Source: an uncultured Bacteroidales bacterium
Lineage (GTDB): Bacteria > Bacteroidota > Bacteroidia > Bacteroidales > F082
Assembly (NCBI GenBank): GCA_905234645.1
Contig: CAJOIS010000004.1
Location: forward strand, 49,656-113,655
DNA length: 64,000 nt
Reading direction: 5' to 3'
This document shows positions 41,512 through 50,106 of this stretch, in pieces. The first letter of the stretch is position 1, and every line of letters starts with the position of its first letter. The notes below the pieces were generated by a model. That model searched no databases and was not told the DNA's origin. It worked only from the letters and a program-made list of their open reading frames with translations. A program made the position numbers and the translations under genes.

Positions 41512-41847
41512 CATCGCGGACTTGATCCGCGATCTCCTATGCTATTGGGACACACTCATTCTCTTGCCCTTTCTCCTTGATGAGAAAGGGCCAAAGAATC
41601 AAGGCCAAAACCATCGGCCCACCACACAGCAGCCTAAACGCCTGACTTTCAAGTCGGGTAGTGCCTGTCGGCAAACGTAAACGCCCCTCCCTGAAAGTCA
41701 AGCGTTTAGTCCGCCTTTGCAAGCGCTTCCCCGCGTTTTGGCCATGGCCCACGCGCCCAACCCAGTCAAGCATAGGCGTTCCCTGCCTCAGAGGTCTACA
41801 TTCACGCCGCTAGGCCTCATCGCGGCCCCCGAGCCGCGATCTCCTAA
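41512..41847. repeat. CATCGCGG hairpins and long degenerate repeat copy 2
   Basis: Two related hairpins ATCGCGG-(loop)-CCGCGATCTCCTA flank this stretch (41512-41540 with loop ACTTGAT; 41818-41847 with loop CCCCCGAG). Between them lies copy 2 of the degenerate repeat (41563-41784), including an inner inverted repeat: TAAACGCCTGACTTTCA (41635-41651) pairs with TGAAAGTCAAGCGTTTA (41692-41708) at 16 of 17 positions. The 625-base gap 41366-41990 holds no gene apart from these repeats and the decamer array. Confidence 0.7.
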
Positions 41848-41888
41848 GCGGTAAGGGGGTTGTTAAATCACTTCTTTTTCAACACTAT

Positions 41889-41964
41889 ACCCGACAGCAA
41901 ACGATTATAGTCGACTACAAACGTTTAATCAACGGCTTTGTCTTGACAAACCTTTTTCCTTTGC
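41889..41964 (+). promoter_or_regulatory. decamer-array promoter element, copy 3 (one unit shorter)
   Basis: Units ACCCGACAGC, AAACGATTAT, AGTCGACTAC, AAACGTTTAA, then TCAACGGCTT; TTGA at 41943-41946, 12 bases, CTTTGC at 41959-41964. Compared with copies 1 and 2 exactly one 10-base unit (AAACGACAAC) is missing, while all distances from the last units to the promoter are unchanged. The ORF6N gene starts 27 bases downstream. Confidence 0.75.
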
Positions 41965-41990
41965 GGCACGAATCCAATTTAATTAGACTT

Positions 41991-43103
41991 ATGACGCAGA
42001 AGAAAAAGAATCCCATAGACAATGTCGAGGTAGTTGCAGAATGTGACACGCCTCGCCCTCTCAAAACTGAGGCTATCGACTTTATCAAGAATGCAATCTA
42101 TACCATCCGTGGTGTGAAAGTCATGCTTGATGCTGACCTTGCCGAAATCTATGGCTATTCGACCAAAGCATTCAATCAGCAGGTTAAAAACAACATCGAA
42201 AAATTTGATGCCGATTTCAGGTTCCAACTTACCAAGGAAGAGTATCAACACGTTTTGAAGTCAAAAATTTTGACCTCAAAATATTTGGTAGATAGTTCAA
42301 ATTCAGACAAATACGAATCAGATGAGATGCTAAGGTCAAAAAATTTGACCATAGAATTGGGGCAAGGAAAATTCTCGAAATACCTCCCTTACGTTTTCAC
42401 CGAGCAAGGCGTCTATATGCTGATGACCGTGCTGAAAGGCGAATTGGCCACGCAGCAGAGTAAAGCTTTGATTCGCGCCTTTAAAGCGTTGAAGGACTTT
42501 GTAGTTGACAACACCACGCTTATCGGGCAACGCGAATTGCTGCAGCTTTCGGTACAGACCACACAAAACACAACCGACATTGCCGAAATCAAAGACAATA
42601 TGGTCACCAAGGCAGATTTAGCCAAGGTAGTGCAAGACTTCACCGACCCGAATACTCGCCGCGAATACCTGATTCTGAACGGCGAATCGGTTGAAGCCAA
42701 CATCGCCTATTCGGGAATTTACAAGGCCGCCAAGAAAAGCATCTTTGTCATCGACAACTACATTGGGCTGAAAACCCTCGTTTTGCTTAAAGAGGCCTCC
42801 CCCTCCGTGCAGATTACCATCTTCAGCGACAACATTGGACGCGGTCTGCACCAAAGCGACTTCCACGACTTCCACAACCAATACCCCTCCATCGAATTGA
42901 GCTTCCGGAAGACCTGCGGCATCTATCACGACCGTTACATTGTGGTTGATTACAACACAAGCATGGAAAGGATATACCATTGCGGAGCTTCCTCAAAGGA
43001 CGCAGGAAACAAGGTAACCACTATCACCGAAGTAACCGACCGACAGGTATATCACCCCATTGTTGATGCCCTGCTGCTCAACCCAGTTTTGTTGTTAAAT
43101 TGA
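41991..43103 (+). CDS. ORF6N-domain protein with C-terminal phospholipase-D-like region
   Basis: 370 residues. The N-terminal ORF6N/KilA-type DNA-binding domain reads IYTIRGVKVMLDADLAEIYGYSTKAFNQQVKNNIEKF (about 34-70), followed by LPYVFTEQGVYMLMTVLKG. A mid region (QKTLQLSVQTTQNTTDIAEIKDNM) leads to a C-terminal domain (about 225-355) with YSGIYKAAKKSIFVIDNYIGLKTL and HDRYIVVDYNTS...YHCGASSKDAGN, resembling a PLD-like fold. Common in phages and defence islands; roles range from repressor to abortive infection. The start at 41991 follows the decamer promoter. A displaced alternative 3' end lies just downstream. Confidence 0.8.
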   Translation: MTQKKKNPIDNVEVVAECDTPRPLKTEAIDFIKNAIYTIRGVKVMLDADLAEIYGYSTKAFNQQVKNNIEKFDADFRFQLTKEEYQHVLKSKILTSKYLVDSSNSDKYESDEMLRSKNLTIELGQGKFSKYLPYVFTEQGVYMLMTVLKGELATQQSKALIRAFKALKDFVVDNTTLIGQRELLQLSVQTTQNTTDIAEIKDNMVTKADLAKVVQDFTDPNTRREYLILNGESVEANIAYSGIYKAAKKSIFVIDNYIGLKTLVLLKEASPSVQITIFSDNIGRGLHQSDFHDFHNQYPSIELSFRKTCGIYHDRYIVVDYNTSMERIYHCGASSKDAGNKVTTITEVTDRQVYHPIVDALLLNPVLLLN

Positions 43104-43227
43104 CCGTTTTTTCTGTATTGACGACACGGTGTATCATATCGGTGCCTCGCTGAAGGACTTGGGCAAGAAATGGTTCGCCTTTAGTCGGATGGAGATTGGG
43201 ACGGAGGCACTGCGGGGAAAAATGTGA
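43099..43227 (+). pseudogene. remnant C-terminus of a second ORF6N-family gene
   Basis: In the frame +1 relative to the intact gene, from codon ATT at 43099 (overlapping its stop) to TGA at 43227, the DNA encodes IDRFFCIDDTVYHIGASLK then DLGKKWFAFSRMEIGTEALR, the typical ending of ORF6N proteins. The intact gene has a diverged equivalent (YIVVDYNTSMERIYHCGASSKDAGN). There is no start codon. This looks like the leftover 3' end of an ancestral gene whose C-terminus was replaced by recombination. Confidence 0.7.
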
Positions 43228-43277
43228 TGGGCAAAAAGAAAAGGCCGACAAATTGAGGCTGATTTGATAGAATTGTG

Positions 43278-43285
43278 TATATTTG
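43278..43285 (+). promoter_or_regulatory. -7 element before the ATPase gene
   Basis: TATATTTG, 25 bases before the ATG at 43311. It excludes the ATG at 43275. Confidence 0.5.
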
Positions 43286-43310
43286 CAAGTTAAACATCAA
43301 ATATCCTATT

Positions 43311-44378
43311 ATGGACGGATTCAAAAACTTGGAAATCAACAACTTTAGAGGAATCGAGCATTTGACGGTTGACGATTTGTCGCGTGTGAATGTTTTTCTT
43401 GGACAAAACAGTTCGGGAAAAAGTTCCGTGTTGGAAAGTCTTTTATTGTTGATGGGAATGTCAAACCCCGACCTACCTCAAAGTATCAATTATATTAGGT
43501 CTCGAGGCTATAGCGGTTTCGCGGATTTGGGATATATGTTCCACAATGGCAATCTAAAGGTAAGTCCTGAGTTTTCCTCTGAAATGTTTGATGGATCCAA
43601 GCGTCATTTGGCATTGGAAATGACATACACCTTCGACGAAAAGGCTCAAGTTGATCTACCCCAAGGACATATTCCCACCTCGGAAACAAAAACCTTCTTG
43701 AACACCTTGAAGATGCTGTTCGAAATCGAAGCTAATCAAAAGAAAAGCAACTATGAGAGCAGTGTTACTTTTAATCAGATGAATCAAGTCTCAGGTAAAA
43801 AGATTGCCGAAGGGTATCTGGAAAAGAACACAGTGGCGTTTTTGCCAGCCGACATTGCTTTGGGAGTACCAACTAACGATTTGGTTGAACTCGCCAAACG
43901 AAAGAAAAAGGAGGTCATCACGAAATACCTGTCGAATTTTGACAGCCATATCACCACATGGGAAATTTTAAACAACGTGGCATATATCGGTCTGGATGGT
44001 ATAGACCAGTTGATGATGGTAAACATGATGGGCGACGGTATGCGCCGCTACCTAAACTTCGTGGCTGCATCAGCCAATCCAATGAACAACATCATCTTGA
44101 TTGACGAAATCGACAACGGCTTGCATTATTCCGCCTACAAAAAACTTTGGGAGGCCATCTTCGCCTTGGCTACTGACACCAACAAGCAGGTGTTTGTGAC
44201 CACCCACAGCAAGGAAACGCTTTACCGATTGAACGAGATGCTTGAAAATCATTCGGAGTATCAAGATGCGTTGCGGCTCTATACGATTGAAAATACCAAA
44301 CTGAAAGGGCATCAGGCTTATAAACTGACCTACAACGGATTGCATGAGGCTTGTGAGAATGATGTGGAACTCCGATGA
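43311..44378 (+). CDS. OLD-like AAA ATPase
   Basis: 355-residue ABC-type ATPase of the RecF/OLD-like AAA15 group. The Walker A is FLGQNSSGKSSVLES (N-terminal, near residue 30), Walker B NIILIDEIDNGLHYSAYKKLWEAI near 265, and the following switch His in VFVTTHSKETLYRL. The C-terminal TOPRIM nuclease of true OLD proteins is absent, so it may work with a partner nuclease. It lies upstream of the AT-rich restriction block and has host-like base composition. Defence role inferred from the neighbourhood. Confidence 0.82.
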   Translation: MDGFKNLEINNFRGIEHLTVDDLSRVNVFLGQNSSGKSSVLESLLLLMGMSNPDLPQSINYIRSRGYSGFADLGYMFHNGNLKVSPEFSSEMFDGSKRHLALEMTYTFDEKAQVDLPQGHIPTSETKTFLNTLKMLFEIEANQKKSNYESSVTFNQMNQVSGKKIAEGYLEKNTVAFLPADIALGVPTNDLVELAKRKKKEVITKYLSNFDSHITTWEILNNVAYIGLDGIDQLMMVNMMGDGMRRYLNFVAASANPMNNIILIDEIDNGLHYSAYKKLWEAIFALATDTNKQVFVTTHSKETLYRLNEMLENHSEYQDALRLYTIENTKLKGHQAYKLTYNGLHEACENDVELR

Positions 44379-44414
44379 AAAAAAGTGATTATTAATAATA
44401 TCTGAAAAACCAAT

Positions 44415-45716
44415 ATGGCAACAGTAGAAAAAGATATAAACGAAATTTCTGACAAGATAACAAAGGTCAAACGCCTTGTAAAAAAACGTGTTGACAATCT
44501 TGAATATAAAGAAATTGAAGAAACTCCTATCTCTGAAGGTGAAAATTGGAAAGATTTGGAGTTTTCTCATCCCGAGAATATAATTCGATTAGCAACCGTT
44601 TTTAGTGGAATTGGAGCAATAGAACATGCTTTTCAAAGACTTGGACTAAAACATGAAATTGTCTTTGCTGGTGATATTGAACCTAATTGCAAGAAGAGCT
44701 ATTTTGCAAATTATGATATTAAAGAAGAAAATTGGTTTAATGATATTAGAGATTTTGATGCTCGCCCATACAAAGGCAAGGTGGATTTTCTTGTTGGAGG
44801 AGCACCCTGTCAAGCTTTTTCAATGGTAGGACACCGTTTGGGGTTTGAAGATGCTAGAGGAACCTTGTTTTATGAATTCGCAAGAATAGTAAAGGAAACT
44901 AAGCCAAAAGTGTTTTTGTTTGAGAATGTTCGTGGCTTATTAAACCATGATAAAGGGAGAACCTGGCATGTGATTCATGATATTTTTGAAGAGTTGGGGT
45001 ATGATGTGAAGTATAGGGTTCTTAATAGTTGTGATTATGGAATTCCACAACACCGCGAGCGTGTGTATTGCTTGGGATTTAAGAAAAAAACAGATTTCAA
45101 ATATCCCGCTCCGATTGCATTAGAATACGTTATGTATGATTTTCTTGAAGATTATACATACAGCAAGTACTTCTTGAAAGAAAAAGGCGTGAAATTCGTC
45201 ACCAGCCATAAAAATAGAGAAAAAAGCTACACTCAAATAAATGGCGATATTCAACTTTGCCAAAAAAGGAATCAACAATTCAATTGGCATGGTGATTTTG
45301 TTTTTCATCCACAAGCATTAGACGAAATCCCTAATGAAAAATTTGACGAATTCATCTTTGACGTTAAAGATGTGGAAGAGAAATATTATTTATCTGAGAA
45401 AGTAGCAAAATATGTTTTAGCAGGAGGAACAAAAAATTTCAAAACCTCGACCGAAACAGACTTGGATATTGCTAGACCTTTATTACAATCAATGCATAAA
45501 ATGCATAGAGCAGGTGTTGACAACTATGTAACTCATAAAGGACGAATTCGAAAACTCACCCCACGAGAATGTTTGCGCCTAATGGGTTTTAAAGATTCTT
45601 TTAAAATAGTTGTTTCAGATACGGCTATGTATCAACAAGCAGGAAACAGCATTGTCGTTGATGTGCTGATTGCTTTATTAAAACAAATGGATATAACCAA
45701 ATACGGTGTACAATGA
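44415..45716 (+). CDS. DNA (cytosine-5-)-methyltransferase
   Basis: 433 residues. SAM motif I LATVFSGIGAIEHAFQRLG (about 59-77), motif IV GGAPCQAFSMVG with catalytic Cys132, motif VI FENVRGLL (168-175), motif VIII PQHRERVYCLG, and C-terminal motifs IX-X RKLTPRECLRLMGF and YQQAGNSIVVDVLI. The variable target-recognition region (about 230-370) does not show its sequence specificity. An unusual N-terminal coiled segment of about 45 residues precedes the fold. The last 4 bases overlap the HNH gene, so enzyme and nuclease are coupled. Confidence 0.95.
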   Translation: MATVEKDINEISDKITKVKRLVKKRVDNLEYKEIEETPISEGENWKDLEFSHPENIIRLATVFSGIGAIEHAFQRLGLKHEIVFAGDIEPNCKKSYFANYDIKEENWFNDIRDFDARPYKGKVDFLVGGAPCQAFSMVGHRLGFEDARGTLFYEFARIVKETKPKVFLFENVRGLLNHDKGRTWHVIHDIFEELGYDVKYRVLNSCDYGIPQHRERVYCLGFKKKTDFKYPAPIALEYVMYDFLEDYTYSKYFLKEKGVKFVTSHKNREKSYTQINGDIQLCQKRNQQFNWHGDFVFHPQALDEIPNEKFDEFIFDVKDVEEKYYLSEKVAKYVLAGGTKNFKTSTETDLDIARPLLQSMHKMHRAGVDNYVTHKGRIRKLTPRECLRLMGFKDSFKIVVSDTAMYQQAGNSIVVDVLIALLKQMDITKYGVQ

Positions 45717-46675
45717 TAATAGGTGGTATAGAATATAGAATTATTGATGTTTATGACCAATCCATAACCGTTCCTGATTCTTTCGTCATAAATGAAAACA
45801 AGACCGGAAAAGGTCATGGAGAAGCTAAATTATATATGGGATCAAAAGATTCCATGCGTAATTTCTATGCGGGCAATCCAAACGAAGCAGGTTTTACTGT
45901 AAATTGTTTTGTGTTGAAACGAGATTTAATTTCCCTTTTAAAAACAATAAAACATGAATATCAATATCCATCAATAAAATATAGAGGGATTGGAGAAGGT
46001 AAAAACATGTTGAAATTGTGGAAATCTCGTATGGAATATGCTGGGACATTACCCAACAAAATTTCATTTGTAGTCAAAGATCAACAACAGATTATTGGGC
46101 CAAGAGGATATGTCAATTCTACCCGAAACCGCAAAGGATATGATTTGATAAGAACAATGGCTTTACCCTTCGTTTCTTATATCTCTGTGATGAAAGTGCA
46201 AGAAATCCAAACACAAGAAGTGAGTTATTATTGGCGACCTTTTGCTGATTTTACCCAAATGGCTTCAATGCAATACGCTGCACAGAATTATGGCAGAGGG
46301 AAAAAAGACAATACTCAGCATAGAAAGAGCCAACTCAAATATCGCGAAGAATTGTATAATGAATTTCATCATTGTCCTTTTACTCAAATTGATGAATTTC
46401 GCCTTTTGGTTGCTAGTCATATTAAACCATATGCTGTTTCAACAAAAAAGGAGCAATCGGATTCCAACAATGGTTTAATGCTTTCGCCCTTATATGATAA
46501 ACTTTTTGACAAAGGATTCATATCATTTGACGATAATGGTCACATTTTAATATCAGAGTGGTTATCTCCCAAAAACCAAGAGCTTATATCTTTTGATTAT
46601 TCTCCTATGGACTTAAATCTCAATGCGCAGAGACGAAAATACATGAAATATCATAGAGAAAACGTTTTTAAGTAA
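45713..46675 (+). CDS. HNH restriction endonuclease with shared N-terminal recognition-like domain
   Basis: 320 residues. The C-terminal half (about 210-320) is an HNH nuclease of the type seen in restriction enzymes: HHCPFTQIDEFRLLVASHIKPYAV ... SNNGLMLSPLYDKLFDKGFISFDDNGHILIS. Residues 1-190 form a separate domain with motif E28-x-K-T-G-x-G-x-G36 (ENKTGKGHG), LYMGSKDSMRNFY and RTMALPFVSYISVMK; the McrB-like protein downstream carries the same domain. Probably a type II enzyme cutting the site methylated by its partner. Very AT-rich codons mark recent acquisition. Confidence 0.88.
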   Translation: MIIGGIEYRIIDVYDQSITVPDSFVINENKTGKGHGEAKLYMGSKDSMRNFYAGNPNEAGFTVNCFVLKRDLISLLKTIKHEYQYPSIKYRGIGEGKNMLKLWKSRMEYAGTLPNKISFVVKDQQQIIGPRGYVNSTRNRKGYDLIRTMALPFVSYISVMKVQEIQTQEVSYYWRPFADFTQMASMQYAAQNYGRGKKDNTQHRKSQLKYREELYNEFHHCPFTQIDEFRLLVASHIKPYAVSTKKEQSDSNNGLMLSPLYDKLFDKGFISFDDNGHILISEWLSPKNQELISFDYSPMDLNLNAQRRKYMKYHRENVFK

Positions 46676-46686
46676 GTGTAAGAGTT

Positions 46687-48408
46687 ATGGATTATTTATA
46701 CGAACAAACAATGCAACACTTGGGTTATGACCAACTTGTATGTGACATATTTATTGATTGGGAAAATGTAAAAGATGAAATACTAATTTCAGAACGAAAA
46801 ACAGGCTCAGGAAATGGTACAATTCACGTCTTTCTTGGTGCCGCAGACAAAGATCTCCGTAAAGAATTTACTCAGTACTATTCTGCAGTTGAAAACGGAG
46901 AAGACCCTTCTATCCATGCAGTCAATATTAAACATTTTTTTCTTAAAAGTAATGTCATAAGCATGCTGGGTTATATTTGTCAGTATTGTTATGAACATAA
47001 TGAAAATGTCAATGACCAAATCAAATCTGTTTTACCATATTTAGCCACAACTAAAACAGAAAATGGATTAATGACCACCCACTCACTTTTTAAATTGTCA
47101 ACTGGATCTAATAAATTAAGGCCTTATTTTAAACAGTTTGACAGTGACGGAGTGTTTACTAAAGTCATTAGAAGAATACTGCTTCCAAATTCTTCATATA
47201 AGATTTCTTTGTTCAAGAACAGAAACAACGAATATGCTGCGTTTTGGTTAATAGGATTTGACAATCTGACCAATTTTGAAGCAGATTCTAGTAAAATCCA
47301 CTTTTCAAGCAATTTAACCAGTGCGCAACAGTTTGACGTTCCCTCTATAGTTAAAGTTATCCTCTCCACCGGCCTCATCTATTCCCCCTCCCTCATCAAG
47401 CGCCTTGCCTATTCGCTGATGGCCAAGCCTTTCGTTATCCTCAGCGGTCTGGCGGGTTCGGGAAAGACGCAACTGGCGTTGGCTTTTGCCAAATGTTTGA
47501 GCGAGAATATCAAGGAGCAGGTTTGCACGGTTTCCATCGGGGCGGATTGGACCAACAGGGAGCCATTGCTGGGCTACCCAAACGCTTTGAAGGAAAACGA
47601 ATATGTGCTGCCCGATAGCGGTGTGCTGCAACTTTTGACGCGAGCCAACGAAGACCCGTCCAAACCCTATTTCCTGATTCTCGATGAAATGAATCTCAGT
47701 GTGGTGGAACGCTATTTCGCCGATTTCCTCAGTGCTATGGAATCGGGAGAGCCCATCAAACTTTGGGATGGGAATAACGATGTTCCCGCAGAAATACACT
47801 TGCCCAAGAATGTCTTCATCATCGGCACCATCAACGTGGACGAAACCACCTATATGTTCAGCCCCAAGGTGCTCGACCGTGCCAATGTGATTGAGTTCAA
47901 GATTGCCGCTGATGAGATGGATGATTATTTGGGCAAAAAAGTCAATATCAACCTTGAAAGTGCCTATTCAGCGTGCGCAGATATGGCTGTCGATTTCGTC
48001 ACTAAAGCCAAAAGCCAGGTTGAAAAGGACGAGAAAAACAAAGATGTTTTGCTCTCATTCTTCACAGAACTGAAAAAGGTCAACGCCGAATTTGGTTACC
48101 GCACGGTGAACGAAATCAGCCGTTACCTACATTTCTCCGATGGAGAATTGACTGCTGATTCAGCTATAGACACTGCCATCCTGCAAAAGCTGCTGCCTAA
48201 ACTGCACGGCTCCCGCAAGAAACTCGTTCCTACATTGACCGCCTTGTGGGATATTTGCTTAAACAATGGCAATGCTACAAAGATAAATACAGAAACAGAG
48301 AAACTCAATTTTCAAGACGGTTTCAAGTATCCAGAATCAGCCGAGAAAATCAAACGGATGTACGATGCCGTAATTGACAACGGATTCACTAGTTTTGCGG
48401 AGGCATAG
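46687..48408 (+). CDS. McrB-like AAA+ restriction protein (mosaic gene)
   Basis: 573 residues. The N-terminal domain (1-215) is homologous to the HNH enzyme: ERKTGSGNG (36-44), HVFLGAADKDLRKEF, FFLKSNVISML, IRRILLPNSSYKISLF. The AAA domain has Walker A GLAGSGKT (254-261), Walker B FLILDEMNLS and GTINVDETTYMFSPKVLDRAN (sensor and arginine finger). DNA switches from about 25% to about 60% G/C near residue 218, so the recognition domain and motor have different origins. Together with the DUF2357 nuclease it should form a McrBC-type (LlaJI/BsuMI-like) translocating nuclease; which site it reads is unknown. Confidence 0.88.
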   Translation: MDYLYEQTMQHLGYDQLVCDIFIDWENVKDEILISERKTGSGNGTIHVFLGAADKDLRKEFTQYYSAVENGEDPSIHAVNIKHFFLKSNVISMLGYICQYCYEHNENVNDQIKSVLPYLATTKTENGLMTTHSLFKLSTGSNKLRPYFKQFDSDGVFTKVIRRILLPNSSYKISLFKNRNNEYAAFWLIGFDNLTNFEADSSKIHFSSNLTSAQQFDVPSIVKVILSTGLIYSPSLIKRLAYSLMAKPFVILSGLAGSGKTQLALAFAKCLSENIKEQVCTVSIGADWTNREPLLGYPNALKENEYVLPDSGVLQLLTRANEDPSKPYFLILDEMNLSVVERYFADFLSAMESGEPIKLWDGNNDVPAEIHLPKNVFIIGTINVDETTYMFSPKVLDRANVIEFKIAADEMDDYLGKKVNINLESAYSACADMAVDFVTKAKSQVEKDEKNKDVLLSFFTELKKVNAEFGYRTVNEISRYLHFSDGELTADSAIDTAILQKLLPKLHGSRKKLVPTLTALWDICLNNGNATKINTETEKLNFQDGFKYPESAEKIKRMYDAVIDNGFTSFAEA

Positions 48409-48432
48409 AGGATCGTTAAGCGTTAAAAGTTG

Positions 48433-50097
48433 ATGGAAGACTACAAAGCATTATTTCAAAGGCTCATTACCAATGTAGAGCATGAAGTAATAGAGTTCAA
48501 GACGGCCGAGAATCAGTACGACAGGGACAAACTTGGCAAGTATTTCTCTGCCTTAAGCAACGAAGCCAACTTACGTGCCGTGGCTTTTGCATGGATTGTG
48601 ATGGGAGTCAACAACAATCGTCAAATGGTTGGAACTCAATTTTTGATGGACGATACCAAAAGGCAATTGCTTAAGCATGACATTGCTGCCAATACCACGG
48701 GCGGATTGACATTTCGTGATATTGTACCCATCGAGGTGGATGGAAAACGGGTCCTGATGTTTCAAATACCGGCAGCGCCAAGGAATATCGTGACGAAATG
48801 GAAGGGAATTGCCTACGGGAGGGATGGTGAAAGCCTAGTGCCATTGTCGCAAGACAAGTATGATGCGATACGCCAACAGCGTCCCGTTGACGATTGGTCG
48901 GCCCATGTGATAGAAGATGCCTCTGTCAAGAATGATTTGGACGAATTGGCACTGGCCAAGGCTCGTATTGAGTTCAAGAAAGTGTATGACAAACTGCCAC
49001 CTGAAATGATTGACAGCTGGACACCAGAAGAATTTCTCAGACATAGTGGCTTGCTCAACAATGGCAAGTTGACACGAGGGGCGCTACTTCTTCTTGGCAA
49101 GCCCGAAATGGCGTACAAGCTTTCTCCTGCCATACCGCAAATCACATGGACTTTGGTAAACGAGGAGGGACGTAAAATCAACTACCAGCATTTTACCATC
49201 CCATTTATCCTAACCGTAGATGAAGTGCTGGGTAAAATACGCAATCTTACCATGCGGGAGATGCCTGGTGGAACGTTGTTCCCGGAAAAGCTCATGCAAT
49301 ACGATGACTTCATTATCAGAGAAGTGTTGCATAACGCCATCGCACATCAGGACTATACACTTTGCCAGCGGATCAATTTCATTGAAGGGCCAGACTTTTT
49401 GTATTACTCCAATGCGGGCACGTTCTACCCGGGAACGATAGAGAATGCCCTTGACACATTGAAACAGCAAAAGTTCTATCGGAATGAATGTCTGTGCAAA
49501 GGCATGGTGAGCTACAACATGATAGATACTGTGAGTAGCGGCATCCAAACTATATTTTACAAACAGAAGGAACGTCATTTCCCCATGCCCGATTATGAAA
49601 TCAACGAGAATGCTCCAGAGGTGAATGTAAAGATTTACGGAAGGATTATTGATGAACAATATGTGGATTTGCTTAAGCGGGATGCTTCGCTATCTCTAAA
49701 AGAATGCATTTGGTTGGATGCCATACAAAAGAAACGCCCCATCACAGAGGAAGCATTAAGAATATTGAAGGGCAAAAAACTTATAGAATGGCACAAGCCC
49801 AACTACATTATCTCTCAAGCAGTTGCCCAAAAGACCCATCAAGTGCCAGAATATACCAAACGGAAAGGGTTAGACAAGAACAAACTATTGAATATGCTTC
49901 AACAGGTCGTTGAAGATGCTGGTGATGCAGGCATTATGCTGAATGAGATTTATGAGTATATGCAAGAGACATTGTCTTCCGACAAAACGATGGAAGCAAA
50001 GAAAAGGCGTTTACGCTATTTGCTCCACCTTCTCAAAGAATCAGACATTGTCTACCTCGATGGATTGAAATGGAAAGCAAAGAAAGAAAGCATATAG
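48433..50097 (+). CDS. AlbA_2/Schlafen-type ATP-binding protein
   Basis: 554 residues. The N-terminal AlbA_2 domain (about 14-140) has EVIEFKTAENQ and ALSNEANLRAVAFAWIVMGVNN. The C-terminal GHKL-type ATPase region has IIREVLHNAIAHQDYTLCQRINFIEGPDFLYYSNAGTFYPG, matching RecG-like/HATPase_c_4 proteins, and a winged-helix tail (GIMLNEIYEYMQETL...). A TTG codon 3 bases upstream of the ATG is an alternative start. It separates the McrB-like gene from its presumed nuclease partner and may be a third component or an insertion; its role is unknown. Confidence 0.85.
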   Translation: MEDYKALFQRLITNVEHEVIEFKTAENQYDRDKLGKYFSALSNEANLRAVAFAWIVMGVNNNRQMVGTQFLMDDTKRQLLKHDIAANTTGGLTFRDIVPIEVDGKRVLMFQIPAAPRNIVTKWKGIAYGRDGESLVPLSQDKYDAIRQQRPVDDWSAHVIEDASVKNDLDELALAKARIEFKKVYDKLPPEMIDSWTPEEFLRHSGLLNNGKLTRGALLLLGKPEMAYKLSPAIPQITWTLVNEEGRKINYQHFTIPFILTVDEVLGKIRNLTMREMPGGTLFPEKLMQYDDFIIREVLHNAIAHQDYTLCQRINFIEGPDFLYYSNAGTFYPGTIENALDTLKQQKFYRNECLCKGMVSYNMIDTVSSGIQTIFYKQKERHFPMPDYEINENAPEVNVKIYGRIIDEQYVDLLKRDASLSLKECIWLDAIQKKRPITEEALRILKGKKLIEWHKPNYIISQAVAQKTHQVPEYTKRKGLDKNKLLNMLQQVVEDAGDAGIMLNEIYEYMQETLSSDKTMEAKKRRLRYLLHLLKESDIVYLDGLKWKAKKESI

Positions 50098-50106
50098 AGT
50101 TAGGTG

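Larger units (their letters stand above)
44380..47340 (+). other. AT-rich restriction block (acquired segment)
   Basis: From the end of the ATPase gene to within the McrB gene, base composition is distinctly AT-rich. A 60-base sample at 46741-46800 has 15 G/C (25%). A 60-base sample at 47401-47460, past the boundary, has 36 (60%). The change falls near residue 218 of the McrB-like protein, between its N-terminal domain and its AAA domain. The block therefore carries the methyltransferase, the HNH nuclease and the N-terminal domain of McrB. Confidence 0.75.

Noticed and set aside
43275..43310. Upstream ATG for the AAA ATPase
   Set aside because: It precedes or overlaps the -7 promoter element and adds a non-conserved peptide.
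44380..47340. A prophage or integrative element carrying the restriction block
   Set aside because: No integrase, transposase, att-like direct repeats or tRNA is visible at its borders; simple recombination explains the data better.
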